Shown one piece after another: positions 8,131-17,392 of a stretch of 64,000 nucleotides of DNA. The notes under the pieces are model-generated. The model was not told the DNA's origin, made no database searches, and saw nothing but the letters and a program-made list of their open reading frames with translations. Source of the stretch: Gemmatimonas aurantiaca (GTDB lineage: Bacteria; Gemmatimonadota; Gemmatimonadetes; Gemmatimonadales; Gemmatimonadaceae); NCBI RefSeq assembly GCF_037190085.1, contig NZ_JBBCJO010000005.1:124001-188000 (forward strand), given 5' to 3'. A program made the position numbers and the translations under genes. How positions within the stretch are numbered: the stretch's first letter is position 1; each line of letters opens with the position of its first letter.

Positions 8131-9933
8131 GTGTCTGCCGTGCAAATCCCCTCCGTTCCCTGGCAACTGACCGGCAATCACTGGCTCACGATTCCGTGCA
8201 TTCACCCGGCGGATGGGGCGATCCATGCGCTGGGCGTACTGCATCGGGGAGCCCGGGCCGCCATCGAGATGGCGGGGAGTGCCGACTTCGTCTCCGGACG
8301 CGATACCCCACTGCTGCGGCCAGTGTTACGCGTGAATGGTGAAATCCGCACGCTGGCCGCCGAAGGGATTGCCTGGGAGCGTGCCGTGGGCTGGCTGCCC
8401 ACCTTCACCTGCACGATTGGTCCACTCGTCGTGCGGGGGACGATTTTTGCCCCCTATGGCCGGGATGCCGATATGGCGGGCGCGGTCTACACGTTCACCG
8501 TGGAAAACCGTGGTGCGCAGGCGGTGACGGTGGACGTCGCGCTGGACGGCACCCTCGGTCATCGTCAGCAGCGTGTCAGACGTGCGCGGCCTTTTGATGA
8601 TGCGCACGTCGTCAGTCGCGGCAGCGATGACACGATTCTGTTGGAAGGATCGGCTATCCCCGGGCTGGTGGCGGTGGCCCTGGGTGCCGACGGTCCGGCC
8701 ACCATCGAGGTGGATGAAGAGCCGTCCCACGCGCCCCGGCATTTTGCCCTGCGTCGCGAACTGAGTGTGCCGCCGGGGGGCGCGGCGCAGGCGGCGTTCT
8801 ACATCGCGGTGGGACCTGAGCGGGACGGCGCCGAGGCCACGGTGGCGGTGCTGCGACGTCGCGGTTGGCGTGCGTTGCTCTCCGCCACGCGGTCGGCGCT
8901 CGTCACCCTCGAGCAGAGCACGGGCAGCGAAAGCCTCGATGGCCTCGTCAACCGCAATCTGCTGTTCGCGTATTTCTACGCCGTGGGACGCGCACTGGAC
9001 GATGCGCACTACTACCTCGTGCGTTCGCGCACACCGTGGCACGCGATGGGGTGCACGGTGCGCGACTGGGAAGCCCTCATGTGGACGCTGCCGGCCGTGC
9101 AGTTGGCCGACAGCGGGCTCGCCCGGGAGTTGCTGGTGCGGGCGTGCGAACTGCACGGTTATGCACCGGGGCAGGGCGTCCACTATTTCGACGGCACGCT
9201 GTTCCAGCCCGGATTCACGCTCGAGGGGCCGGCAGCCTTTGCGATCGCGACGGACCGGTACATCCGCGATACCGAAGACGAGCAGATCGTGGAGGACCCG
9301 GTGGTGGCCGACACGCTGTATCTGGCGTCCGACGACATCACGGCGCGACGCGATGAACGGGTGCCGCTGTTCAGCACGGAGGTGACCCCATCGGGCACAC
9401 CGGCCGCGTTTCCGTTCACGCTGCATGGCAATGCTGCGGTGGCGATGGCGCTGGATGTGTTCCGTCGCACGCTCGATGAAGAAGCCGCGGCGGCCGTCGA
9501 AGACCCCGAAGCGGTGCGTGGGGCCATCCGCCGGCATTTTGCCGTGGATCGTGGAGAGAAGGCGCGTCTGGCCACCGCGGTGGATCTCGCCGGTGGCGCC
9601 GCACTGGAGGACGATGCGGTGGGATCGTTGCTCTGGCTGCCGCTGTACGAAGCCCTCGATCGTGAGGACTCCCTGTACCGCCGCACCGTGCGCGCCGTCG
9701 GGCGTGCGCAGGGCACCGAAGCGCCGCTCGTGCCGCAACTGGCGCGGCTGCTCGGTCCGGAGGCGCAGGACGTCATTGGCTGGCTGCGCCGGGCGGCGCT
9801 GGACAATGGCGTGGCCGCACAATTCGTGGACGGCGACGGACGGGCGACGCGCAACGGCGGCGACGCCTCGCTGGCTGGCCTGCTGGCCTACACCGTGTGG
9901 TACGCGGCGCATGCGCTGGGGATCAAAGGCTAG
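8131..9933 (+). CDS. Six-hairpin-glycosidase-like protein
   Basis: About 600 residues with no obvious signal peptide. The N-terminal 270 residues look like a beta-sandwich (VYTFTVENRGAQAVTVDVAL), followed by a helical region containing the conserved-looking TPWHAMGCTVRDWEALMWTL and LLVRACELHGYAPGQGVHYFDG, in the style of an (alpha/alpha)6 toroid such as GH15, GH63 or GH78 enzymes. By analogy it would cleave or bind a carbohydrate, but I cannot name a substrate or the catalytic acids. The start is uncertain: ATG 8083, GTG 8131 or GTG 8140. I prefer 8131, because 8083 abuts the divergent promoter and would encode an odd leader. Confidence 0.6.
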   Translation: MSAVQIPSVPWQLTGNHWLTIPCIHPADGAIHALGVLHRGARAAIEMAGSADFVSGRDTPLLRPVLRVNGEIRTLAAEGIAWERAVGWLPTFTCTIGPLVVRGTIFAPYGRDADMAGAVYTFTVENRGAQAVTVDVALDGTLGHRQQRVRRARPFDDAHVVSRGSDDTILLEGSAIPGLVAVALGADGPATIEVDEEPSHAPRHFALRRELSVPPGGAAQAAFYIAVGPERDGAEATVAVLRRRGWRALLSATRSALVTLEQSTGSESLDGLVNRNLLFAYFYAVGRALDDAHYYLVRSRTPWHAMGCTVRDWEALMWTLPAVQLADSGLARELLVRACELHGYAPGQGVHYFDGTLFQPGFTLEGPAAFAIATDRYIRDTEDEQIVEDPVVADTLYLASDDITARRDERVPLFSTEVTPSGTPAAFPFTLHGNAAVAMALDVFRRTLDEEAAAAVEDPEAVRGAIRRHFAVDRGEKARLATAVDLAGGAALEDDAVGSLLWLPLYEALDREDSLYRRTVRAVGRAQGTEAPLVPQLARLLGPEAQDVIGWLRRAALDNGVAAQFVDGDGRATRNGGDASLAGLLAYTVWYAAHALGIKG

Positions 9934-9974
9934 GAGATCGACCGCGGGATTCCGGGGCTGGCGCGCCGGGGTGC

Positions 9975-10003
9975 TTGTCCCGGGCGCCGTGCGCCGCTAC
10001 AAT
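9975..10003 (+). promoter_or_regulatory. Promoter of tRNA-Gly
   Basis: TTGTCC, a 17-base spacer and TACAAT end 24 bases upstream of the mature tRNA. A small hairpin (GAGCGCGT/ACGCGCTC, about 10006-10024) lies in the 5' leader. Confidence 0.7.
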
Positions 10004-10027
10004 CCGGAGCGCGTCTGACGCGCTCAT

Positions 10028-10100
10028 GCGGGAATAGCTCAGTTGGTAGAGCACAACCTTGCCAAGGTTGGGGTCGCGGGTTCGAGTCCCGTTTCCCGCT
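10028..10100 (+). tRNA. tRNA-Gly (GCC anticodon)
   Basis: 73-base cloverleaf. The acceptor stem GCGGGAA pairs with TTCCCGC, the D arm is GCTCAGTTGGTAGAGC, the anticodon loop is TTGCCAA with anticodon GCC, and the T arm contains GGTTCGAGTCC. The discriminator is T, and CCA is not encoded. A promoter lies just upstream and a strong terminator 50 bases downstream, so it is a single-tRNA transcription unit. Confidence 0.97.
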
Positions 10101-10150
10101 CTGATTCGCTGGTGCAGGTGGGTATATTTCGGTGTACAGGTGTTCGGAAG

Positions 10151-10178
10151 ACAGGGCCTTCGGGTCCTGTTTTTTTTT
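10151..10178 (+). terminator. Rho-independent terminator after tRNA-Gly
   Basis: An 8-bp stem (ACAGGGCC with GGTCCTGT, one G-T pair) closes a TTCG tetraloop and is followed by a run of nine T. It is the clearest intrinsic terminator in the window. Confidence 0.92.
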
Positions 10179-10359
10179 GTGTGTGCGGGGCCTGGGGTTT
10201 GGTGTGAAGAGCGTGCGCTTCGTATACCGGAACCGCGCTTCCGGCCCTGTAGAATGCGACGTGTCCCTCATCTTCGTATTGCACATTCGCTGCGACGATC
10301 CGATGATTGAGCTGCATCGCCGCCCGGATTGGCAACGCATGATCTCTGGTTCATTCACT

Positions 10360-12957
10360 ATGCGATATCTCCTCTGGCAGCGTCTCGAACGCCCGACATC
10401 GGCGATGGGACGATGGGCCTGGATGACGCTGCTCGGCCTCGCCGGCTTTTCCATGTCGCTGCACGCGCAGGTCGTGCGGGGCACGGTGCGTGAGGCCACC
10501 CAGCGGCCGGTGACCGGGGTGCTCGTCACTCTGCTCGACAGTGCGGATACCCCACTTGGACGCGCATTCTCGGACAGCGCGGGGGAGTTCCGGCTGCTGG
10601 CCACGCGTCCCGGCACGCTGCGCCTGCGCGCCCAGCGCGTAGGCTATCGGCCCACCACCACCGCGTCCTTCGTGGTGGGAGCCGGGGCCACAGTCATGCA
10701 GACACTCGTGCTGGACGGCGCCCGTACACAGCTCGACGCCGTGCGGGTGGTGGCCCGCAGCAGTTGCGGCAAGGTGAGCGCTGACGACGCGCCGCTGCTG
10801 TCGGTCTGGGAGCAGGCGCACACCATGCTCTCCGCCTCTCTGCTCACATCGAGCACCCGCGGCTACACCACCAGCATGCTACGCGTCCATCGGATTCTCG
10901 ATCCGGGTGGCCGCATTCTCGATCAGAACCTGCAGGTGGAAAGCGGCAACTTCACCGCCCCCTGGGCGTCGCAGCCCATCGCCACGCTGCGCACGAAGGG
11001 CTACGTCTGGGCGGATCGCGAGAATCAGCTCACGTACAATGCCCCGGGCATCGACGCGCTGGTCTCGCCTTTCTTTCTCGACGACCACTGCTTCCGGCTC
11101 GTGGCCGGCAAGCAGCCGTCGGAAATCGGTGTGGCCTTCGAGCCCGTTCCGGAGCGCATGCGACTCACCGAGCTGCGCGGCACGTTCTGGGTGGATCGCG
11201 CGTCGGCCGAATTGCGGCGCCTCGAGTTCCAGTACACCAATGCCGAGAGCATGGGGAGGACCACCACCGCCGCGGCCGCCGTGCAGGAGATGAAGGACGA
11301 TCCCCTCGCGGGTGGGGGCGCGATGCGGTTCGTCCGATTGCCTGGCGGGGCCGTGCTCATCGAGCGCTGGGAACTGCGCATGCCCGTGATGACGCGCGAG
11401 ACGTTTGCCGGCCGTACCCGCACGCGCCTCGATTTCACCGAAACCAGCGGCGGCATGTTGCTGGCCATCCGGCGCGGGCGCGACACGCTGTTCGTGCAAC
11501 CGCGGGTGGCGGTCCGTGGCATCGCCCAGGACTCGGCCAGTGGTCGCGCGCTCGGCAATGCCCGGGTGCGGCTGCTGGGTACGGGCTATGAGGCCGAAGC
11601 CGGGCGCGATGGCCGGTTCGTGCTGCCCGATGTGCTGCCGGGCGCGTACACGCTGGCCGTGAGCACCGCGCAACACGATTCGCTGGGGCTGGCGAGCGGT
11701 GAGGCGGTGGTGGTGCGCGATTCCATGCCGGCACTCACGGTGCGCGTGCCGTCGGCGTATCAACTGGCGAACGTGTTGTGCGGCGGGACGTTTGCCGCGG
11801 TCTCACGGGGGGCGCGCGCCACGCGCGGCGCCTTGTTCGGTCGGGTCACGGCCACGGATGATACCGTGGGGCTGGCCGGCGTCCCTGTGGTCGCCGACTG
11901 GACCGACACCGTACCCGATGTGCGACCCGATGCCCGAACGGACGTCCGCGGTGGGCGTCCGGTGGAAGCGAAACGACTCGCGACGACCACCGATGCAACG
12001 GGGCGCTACCGGTTGTGCGGTGTGCCGTTCGATGTGGCGCTCGCGGTCCGGGTGTTGTCACCCGACGGCCATGTGCTGGCCACGCCTGCGCAGGTCACCC
12101 GCGCGCATCAGTTGGCGGCGGTGCCGTTGCTGGTGGACCGTTCGCGCCCGGCCACGGGCATGCTGGTGGGCACGGTCGTATCGGCCGCGACGGGACGCCC
12201 CGTGCCCGATGCGGAAGTGATCATTGTCGGCACCGATCGCCTGGCGCGCACCGATACCGCCGGCGCTTTCCGCCTCGACGGGATTCCGGTGGGCACGCGG
12301 GAGCTGAGTGTGCGCCGCCTGGGCTTCGCGGTGACCAGTGCCTCGTTGACCTTTGCGGCGAACGATGTGGAGGAACGCCGCGTGGTGCTGAACGCCCTCA
12401 CCACACTCGAATCGGTCGATGTCAACGCGGACCGGGTGCCCATGCGATTGACGGAGTTCGAAGAGAATCGACGCGTCGGTCTGGGTCACTTCTTCGATCG
12501 CACGCAATTGGCGAGGATGGACGCCTTCCCCCTCAGCTCTGCACTCACGACAACGTCCGGACTCACCCTGGCGGGCGGTCGGTTCCCGCTGTCGTCGCGC
12601 ACGCCCCCCTCGCTGAGCGCTTCGGCGGCAGACTGCCTCCCGCCCGGTGTGCAGCATGGCAGCAACGTCTACAACCCCTCCACGGCGGAGCGGAACAGGG
12701 GCGTCGCCTGCGCCTGCTATCCGCATGTGTATCTCGACGGCCGACTGGTGAACCCCGGGCAGCCTGCGGAGCCGTTCGATCTCCAGCGCGTTCAGACACG
12801 AGAGATCGAAGCCGTGGAGTGGTATGCTTCCCCATCGCAGCTACCGGTGCAGTTCGCGCGCCTCAATTCGACGTGTGGCGTACTGGTGCTGCATTCGCGG
12901 CAGAGCGGTGACGGGGACACGCGGGCGGCCGACGGCGCCTGGACCAGCGGCCCCTGA
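10360..12957 (+). CDS. Secreted carboxypeptidase-regulatory-like protein with C-terminal plug-like domain
   Basis: A large exported protein of about 865 residues from ATG 10360 (ATG 10339 also possible; the frame is open further upstream). A signal segment (WAWMTLLGLAGFSMSLHAQ) is followed by at least three carboxypeptidase-regulatory-like beta-sandwich repeats: VVRGTVREATQRPVTGVLV near the N-terminus, another near residue 380 (VRGIAQDSASGRALGNARV), and one near 600 (GTVVSAATGRPVPDAEVI). The C-terminus, with IEAVEWYASPSQLPVQF and CGVLVLHSR, resembles the plug domain of TonB-dependent receptors, but no 22-strand barrel follows. It probably works at the outer membrane; the ligand is unknown. 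Confidence 0.65.
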   Translation: MRYLLWQRLERPTSAMGRWAWMTLLGLAGFSMSLHAQVVRGTVREATQRPVTGVLVTLLDSADTPLGRAFSDSAGEFRLLATRPGTLRLRAQRVGYRPTTTASFVVGAGATVMQTLVLDGARTQLDAVRVVARSSCGKVSADDAPLLSVWEQAHTMLSASLLTSSTRGYTTSMLRVHRILDPGGRILDQNLQVESGNFTAPWASQPIATLRTKGYVWADRENQLTYNAPGIDALVSPFFLDDHCFRLVAGKQPSEIGVAFEPVPERMRLTELRGTFWVDRASAELRRLEFQYTNAESMGRTTTAAAAVQEMKDDPLAGGGAMRFVRLPGGAVLIERWELRMPVMTRETFAGRTRTRLDFTETSGGMLLAIRRGRDTLFVQPRVAVRGIAQDSASGRALGNARVRLLGTGYEAEAGRDGRFVLPDVLPGAYTLAVSTAQHDSLGLASGEAVVVRDSMPALTVRVPSAYQLANVLCGGTFAAVSRGARATRGALFGRVTATDDTVGLAGVPVVADWTDTVPDVRPDARTDVRGGRPVEAKRLATTTDATGRYRLCGVPFDVALAVRVLSPDGHVLATPAQVTRAHQLAAVPLLVDRSRPATGMLVGTVVSAATGRPVPDAEVIIVGTDRLARTDTAGAFRLDGIPVGTRELSVRRLGFAVTSASLTFAANDVEERRVVLNALTTLESVDVNADRVPMRLTEFEENRRVGLGHFFDRTQLARMDAFPLSSALTTTSGLTLAGGRFPLSSRTPPSLSASAADCLPPGVQHGSNVYNPSTAERNRGVACACYPHVYLDGRLVNPGQPAEPFDLQRVQTREIEAVEWYASPSQLPVQFARLNSTCGVLVLHSRQSGDGDTRAADGAWTSGP

Positions 12958-12988
12958 CACATTCAGTCTTCACGCTCTGTTCGCGGCA

Positions 12989-13072
12989 TACCCGAAGCGG
13001 GACTCGAACCCGCACGACCTTGCGGTCAGGGGATTTTAAGTCCCCCGCGTCTACCGATTTCGCCATCCGGGT
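12989..13072 (-). tRNA. tRNA-Leu (TAA anticodon)
   Basis: 84-base tRNA with a long variable arm. The acceptor ACCCGGA pairs with TTCGGGT (one G-T pair), the D arm contains GGCGAAATCGGTAGACGC, the anticodon loop is CTTAAAA with anticodon TAA, and the T arm contains GGTTCGAGTCC. The discriminator is A and CCA is not encoded. It sits antisense between two plus-strand genes. Confidence 0.96.
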
Positions 13073-13105
13073 GCAGCGGACCGCCGCCGGTCCCCGCTGG
13101 GGGGA

Positions 13106-13111
13106 ATTCTA
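13106..13111 (-). promoter_or_regulatory. Candidate -10 box for tRNA-Leu
   Basis: On the minus strand TAGAAT lies 34 bases upstream of the tRNA 5' end. The best-spaced -35 hexamer is poor (TAGGCG), so the call rests mostly on position. Confidence 0.35.
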
Positions 13112-13226
13112 AGGGGCATCGGGGACTTCGCCTACGACTGCCCGCCACCGAAATCACGGATGCCACGCCGGAATTGGCGATGCCCGGGTATCTCAGAAAT
13201 TGACTATCCTGAGTATCTTGGTGCCC

Positions 13227-14219
13227 ATGTCCGATGTCGTGGCCCTCGCCTCCCAGATGCTCTCCATCGACTCCACCACCGGTCGCGAACGCGACGTGGT
13301 GGAGTTCACCGCGGCCTGGCTCGTCGAGCGCGGGTGGAACGTCACCCTGCAGGAAGTCGAGCCGGGACGTTCCAATGTCTGGGCGTCCCGTCGGGGTGGC
13401 GGTGTCACGTTGTCCACGCATCTCGATACGGTGCCGCCCTTCGTGGCGCCCCGCCTCGAAGGCCAGCGTCTCTATGGCCGCGGCGCCTGTGACGCCAAGG
13501 GCATCGCCGCCGCCATGATGATCGCGGCGCAGCGTCTGGCCGACGCCGGTGAGGAGCGGGTCGATCTGCTCTTCGTGGTCGGTGAGGAGAAGGGGTCGCC
13601 CGGTGCGCGCGCGGCCAATCGGTTGGAGGCCACCAGCCGCTGGCTGGTGAACGGTGAACCCACCGAGAGCAAACTGGCGTCGGGCGGGAAGGGCGCCCAG
13701 CGGGTCATCGTGCGCGTGCGGGGACGCGAAGCGCACTCGGCGTATGCCCATCTGGGCAGCAGCGCGCTCGAGCCCTTGCTCGATCTGCTGCCAAAGCTGC
13801 GCGATCTGCCGCTGCCGATCGATCCTGTGCTCGGCGCCACCACCTGCAACATCGGTGTGCTGCGTGCCGGTACCGAAGCCAACATCGTGCCCGGCCTCGC
13901 CGAAGCCGAGATCATGATCCGCCTCGTGGGTGATGTGCAACCGGTCCGACAGGCGTTTGCCGAATGGGCCGGCACCCGGGCGGAACTCGTCTGGGGCTCG
14001 CACATTCCCGCGCAGCATTTCCACGTCATCAACGGGTTCGAGGTGGAGCCCGTTGCCTACACGAGCGACATCCCCCTGCTCGATCGCTGGGGGACGCCGC
14101 TGCTCTTTGGGCCCGGTTCCATTCACGTGGCCCATACGCCCCTCGAATACATCGATGTGGCGGAACTCGACGCGTCGGTCGACGCGTACGTCAGAATCGT
14201 TCGCACACTGCTCGCATGA
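13227..14219 (+). CDS. dapE: M20-family deacylase, probable succinyl-diaminopimelate desuccinylase
   Basis: Metal-dependent amidohydrolase of about 330 residues. Metal ligands visible in order are STHLDTVPP (H), GRGACDAKG (D), VVGEEKGSPG (E-E), NGEPTES and the C-terminal SIHVAHTPLE (H). The start is ATG 13227, with MSDVVALASQMLSIDSTTG typical of the family; a TTG at 13200 is in frame. Position at the head of asd-lysC-dapB-dapA-dapD, where DapD is the succinyl type, makes removal of succinate from N-succinyl-LL-diaminopimelate the likely role. ArgE or acetyl-/LysW-lysine hydrolases are close relatives and cannot be excluded by motifs. The stop overlaps the asd ATG. Confidence 0.75.
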   Translation: MSDVVALASQMLSIDSTTGRERDVVEFTAAWLVERGWNVTLQEVEPGRSNVWASRRGGGVTLSTHLDTVPPFVAPRLEGQRLYGRGACDAKGIAAAMMIAAQRLADAGEERVDLLFVVGEEKGSPGARAANRLEATSRWLVNGEPTESKLASGGKGAQRVIVRVRGREAHSAYAHLGSSALEPLLDLLPKLRDLPLPIDPVLGATTCNIGVLRAGTEANIVPGLAEAEIMIRLVGDVQPVRQAFAEWAGTRAELVWGSHIPAQHFHVINGFEVEPVAYTSDIPLLDRWGTPLLFGPGSIHVAHTPLEYIDVAELDASVDAYVRIVRTLLA

Positions 14220-15292
14220 CATCCTCCTCCACTCGCTGGCCGGTTGCCGTTCTCGGTGCGACCGGCGCCGTCGGTCAGGCGTTCATCCGCCTGCTCGAAG
14301 GCCATCCCTGGTTCGATCTCGTCGAAGTCGCTGCCTCCGAGCGCAGCGCGGGCAAATCGTATCGGGACGCGGCGAAATGGCTGGAAGGTGTGCTGCCCGC
14401 CGCGGTGGCGGACCTCACGGTGAAGACGTGTTCGCCCGACGAGATCTCCGCGCCCATCGTGTTCTCCGCGCTCGACTCGGGTGTTGCCGGTGAGGTGGAG
14501 GCCGCCTTCGCGCGCGCCGGCCGTCTCGTGCTGTCGAACGCCAAGAACTACCGCATGGCGGACGACGTGCCGCTCGTGATCCCCGAGGTGAACGGCGATC
14601 ATCTCGCGCTGCTCGCGCATCAGCGTGCGGTGCGCGGCTGGAGCGGTGGCATCGTCACCAACGCCAACTGTGCCACCACGGTGATCGCCGCGGCCCTCGC
14701 GCCGCTGCATCAGGCGTTCGGCGTGACCAAGGTGTTCGCCACCACCATGCAGGCCGTCTCCGGTGCCGGTTATCCCGGTGTCGCGTCGCTCGACATCCTG
14801 GGCAACGTCATCCCCTACATCGGGGACGAAGAGCCCAAGATCGAAACGGAACTCGTGAAGCTGCTCGGCACGTTCGACGGCACGAGCATCCGTCATGCCG
14901 ACATCGTCACCAGCGCCCACGCCAACCGGGTGCCCGTCGAGCATGGGCATACCGTGTGCCTGTCCGTGGCGTTCGAGCGCAAGCCTACGCCCGAGCAGGC
15001 GCTCGAGGTGTTGCGCAACTGGACCGGACATGACGCGGTGAAGGGATTGCCCTCGGCGCCCGAACCGGCCCTCATCATCCGCGACGAGAACGACCGGCCG
15101 CAGCCGCGTCGTGACGCCGGTCGTGGCAATGGCATGGCCACCACCATCGGTCGCGTGCGCACCGATCATCTCTTCGATCTCCGCCTCGTGGCGATGTCGC
15201 ACAATGTCGTGCGTGGCGCCGCCGGTGGGTCGATCCTCAACGCCGAATTGCTCGCCGCCACCGGGCAACTGTCGGGGCTCGGTGCGCTGTGA
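14216..15292 (+). CDS. asd: Aspartate-semialdehyde dehydrogenase (archaeal/fungal-type)
   Basis: NADP-dependent reduction of aspartyl phosphate to aspartate semialdehyde, the branch point to lysine, threonine and methionine. The 358-residue protein has the dinucleotide-binding GATGAVGQ near the N-terminus, SNAKNYRM, and the active-site cysteine C152 in NANCATT. Length and motifs match the long archaeal/fungal-type branch rather than the E. coli-type enzyme. ATG 14216 overlaps the dapE stop (ATGA), and the asd stop overlaps the lysC GTG, so the three genes are tightly coupled. Confidence 0.93.
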   Translation: MTSSSTRWPVAVLGATGAVGQAFIRLLEGHPWFDLVEVAASERSAGKSYRDAAKWLEGVLPAAVADLTVKTCSPDEISAPIVFSALDSGVAGEVEAAFARAGRLVLSNAKNYRMADDVPLVIPEVNGDHLALLAHQRAVRGWSGGIVTNANCATTVIAAALAPLHQAFGVTKVFATTMQAVSGAGYPGVASLDILGNVIPYIGDEEPKIETELVKLLGTFDGTSIRHADIVTSAHANRVPVEHGHTVCLSVAFERKPTPEQALEVLRNWTGHDAVKGLPSAPEPALIIRDENDRPQPRRDAGRGNGMATTIGRVRTDHLFDLRLVAMSHNVVRGAAGGSILNAELLAATGQLSGLGAL

Positions 15293-16644
15293 TCGTCTGC
15301 AAGTTCGGAGGGACCTCGGTCGCTGACGCGGCCGCCATTCGTCGCGTCGTCGAAATCGTCACCAGCAAGCAGGCCGATCAGCCGATCGTCGTGGTGTCTG
15401 CACTGGGCGGCGCCACGAATCAGCTGCTCGATCTGGCGCACAAGGCCGCGGCCGGTGAACTGCTGGCCGCGCTGCAGATCGTCGAACAGCTCCGTGATCG
15501 CCATCTCCGCGAAACGCAGGCGCTGCTCGACGATTCCGCCGAGGCGGCCGATCTCGCCGTCGATATCGGCGCGGCGTTCGATGAACTCGCCCATCTGGCC
15601 GAAGCGTTCCGCACGCTCGGGTATCTCACGCCGCGTTCACTCGATACGGTGGCGGCGCTGGGTGAGTTGCTGTCGTCGCAGATCGTGGCCGCGGCATTCA
15701 GGAACGCCGGCTTTCCCGGTGTGTACGTGGACGCGCGCGACGTCATGCGCACGAACGATTATTTCACGCGCGCCGAACCCGATTTCGACGGCATCGCATT
15801 GGCCGCGCAGGAACGGCTCGTGCCGCTGGTGCAGCAGGGCAGGATCCCCGTCATGGGCGGTTTTGTCGGTTCGGCGCCGGGACGGGTCACCACCACACTC
15901 GGTCGCGGTGGTTCGGACTATTCCGCCTCGCTCATCGGCGCGGCCATCGACGCGTCCGCCATCGAGATCTGGACCGATGTGGATGGCATGCTCACCGCCG
16001 ATCCGCGCGTGATTCCCGCGGCGCGCCTCATCGAACACATCGGCTTCGAAGAAGCGGCCGAACTCGCCGCGTTCGGAGCCAAGGTGCTGCATCCGTCCAC
16101 GATCGCACCGGCCGTGCAACGTGGCATTCCGGTGTACGTGTTCAACTCGCGCAATCCCGAAGGCAAGGGCACGATGATCGCGTCCGCCGCCCCGCGGTTG
16201 CCGGTGCGGGCCATCGCGGGCAAGCGCAACGCCACCCTGGTCAAACTGCGGTCGTCGCGCATGCTGCTCGCGCCGGGCTTTCTGCGGCGTGTCTTCGAGG
16301 TGTTCGAGAATCATCGCACGTCGGTGGACGTGGTGACCACGTCGGAAGTGTCGGTCTCCGTCACGCTCGACGACACCAACAATCTGGGCGCCATCATCCA
16401 GGATCTTGCCGCGTTCGGTGATGTGGCCGTGGAACGTCGGGCCGGTGTCGTGGCCATCGTGGGGGCGGGCATCGCCGACGGCAGTCGCGCCATCGCCGAC
16501 GCCATCGCGGCCTTGGGACCCATTCCGGTGCACATGGCCTCGCTCAGCGCCACCGGTATCAACGTGACGCTCGTCATCGACGACGATCAGGTCGTGCCGG
16601 CCATGCAGCGGCTGCACGCGACCTTCTTCGAAGGCGCAGCATGA
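15289..16644 (+). CDS. lysC: Aspartate kinase with C-terminal ACT domains
   Basis: Phosphorylates aspartate, the entry step to the aspartate amino acid family. The 451-residue protein begins MIVCKFGGTSVADAAAI with the KFGGTS nucleotide motif, has TTLGRGGSDYSA and WTDVDGMLTADPR in the kinase core, and carries a C-terminal regulatory region from about residue 310 (RSSRMLLAPGFLRRVFEVFE) consistent with tandem ACT domains. Feedback inhibition by lysine is expected for this architecture and cluster but is not shown by sequence. GTG 15289 overlaps the asd stop; its own stop overlaps the dapB ATG. Confidence 0.95.
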   Translation: MIVCKFGGTSVADAAAIRRVVEIVTSKQADQPIVVVSALGGATNQLLDLAHKAAAGELLAALQIVEQLRDRHLRETQALLDDSAEAADLAVDIGAAFDELAHLAEAFRTLGYLTPRSLDTVAALGELLSSQIVAAAFRNAGFPGVYVDARDVMRTNDYFTRAEPDFDGIALAAQERLVPLVQQGRIPVMGGFVGSAPGRVTTTLGRGGSDYSASLIGAAIDASAIEIWTDVDGMLTADPRVIPAARLIEHIGFEEAAELAAFGAKVLHPSTIAPAVQRGIPVYVFNSRNPEGKGTMIASAAPRLPVRAIAGKRNATLVKLRSSRMLLAPGFLRRVFEVFENHRTSVDVVTTSEVSVSVTLDDTNNLGAIIQDLAAFGDVAVERRAGVVAIVGAGIADGSRAIADAIAALGPIPVHMASLSATGINVTLVIDDDQVVPAMQRLHATFFEGAA

Positions 16645-17372
16645 CCACGCCCCGGGATGTGCTGCCCATCGCGCTCGTGGGGCTGGGTCGGATGGGACGC
16701 GCCATCGAGACCCTGGCGAGCGACCGCGGCTGTGAAGTGGTGGCCCGGCTCGGTCCGGACGAGATGGATTCGCTGTCCACGGCCGCGCTGAACGGTGCCC
16801 GGGTCGCCATCGAGTTCACACGACCGGAAGCCGCTCTCACCAACGCCAGGACCTTGCTCGCCCTGGGATGTCCCGTGGTGGTGGGCACCACCGGATGGAC
16901 GAAACAGCTCGCCGAGCTCGAGGAGGCCGTACGCGTGAACGGCACGGCGGCGCTCTGGGCCCCCAACTTCTCGATCGGCGTGCAGCTCTTTCTCGATATC
17001 GCGGAGGAAGCCGCGCGGCGTCTGCGTGAGGTGAGCGGCTTCGATGCGCATGTGGTCGAAACGCACCACACGGCCAAGAAAGACGCGCCATCGGGTACGG
17101 CCATCGCCATCGCCGATCGCCTCGCTGCGGGACTCGGTCATCCGGTCCCCATCAGCAGTGTGCGTGTCGGCTCAGTGCCGGGCACACACGAGATCATTCT
17201 CGATGCCCCGTTCGAGCAGATCCGTCTCGTGCATGAAGCCCGCGACCGACGCGTCTTTGCCGACGGAGCGCTGACGGCGGCCCGGTGGCTGGCACAGCGG
17301 CATCAGCAGCAGCAGCAGGCACCGGCGCTCTACAGCATGCGCGATGTGTTGCGCACGCCCTCCTCTTCCTGA
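16641..17372 (+). CDS. dapB: 4-hydroxy-tetrahydrodipicolinate reductase
   Basis: NAD(P)H-dependent step after DapA in DAP synthesis. The 243-residue protein has a GLGRMGRAIE nucleotide-binding motif and the catalytic block ETHHTAKKDAPSGTA with the His pair at 142-143. ATG 16641 overlaps the lysC stop. A glutamine run near the C-terminus (about residue 221) is an unremarkable low-complexity insertion. Confidence 0.95.
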   Translation: MTTPRDVLPIALVGLGRMGRAIETLASDRGCEVVARLGPDEMDSLSTAALNGARVAIEFTRPEAALTNARTLLALGCPVVVGTTGWTKQLAELEEAVRVNGTAALWAPNFSIGVQLFLDIAEEAARRLREVSGFDAHVVETHHTAKKDAPSGTAIAIADRLAAGLGHPVPISSVRVGSVPGTHEIILDAPFEQIRLVHEARDRRVFADGALTAARWLAQRHQQQQQAPALYSMRDVLRTPSSS

Positions 17373-17392
17373 GTCTTTCTCCGAGCCTCTCC

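Noticed and set aside
13199..13218. Promoter TTGACT...TATCTT before dapE
   Set aside because: The two boxes are only about 8 bases apart, too close for sigma-70.
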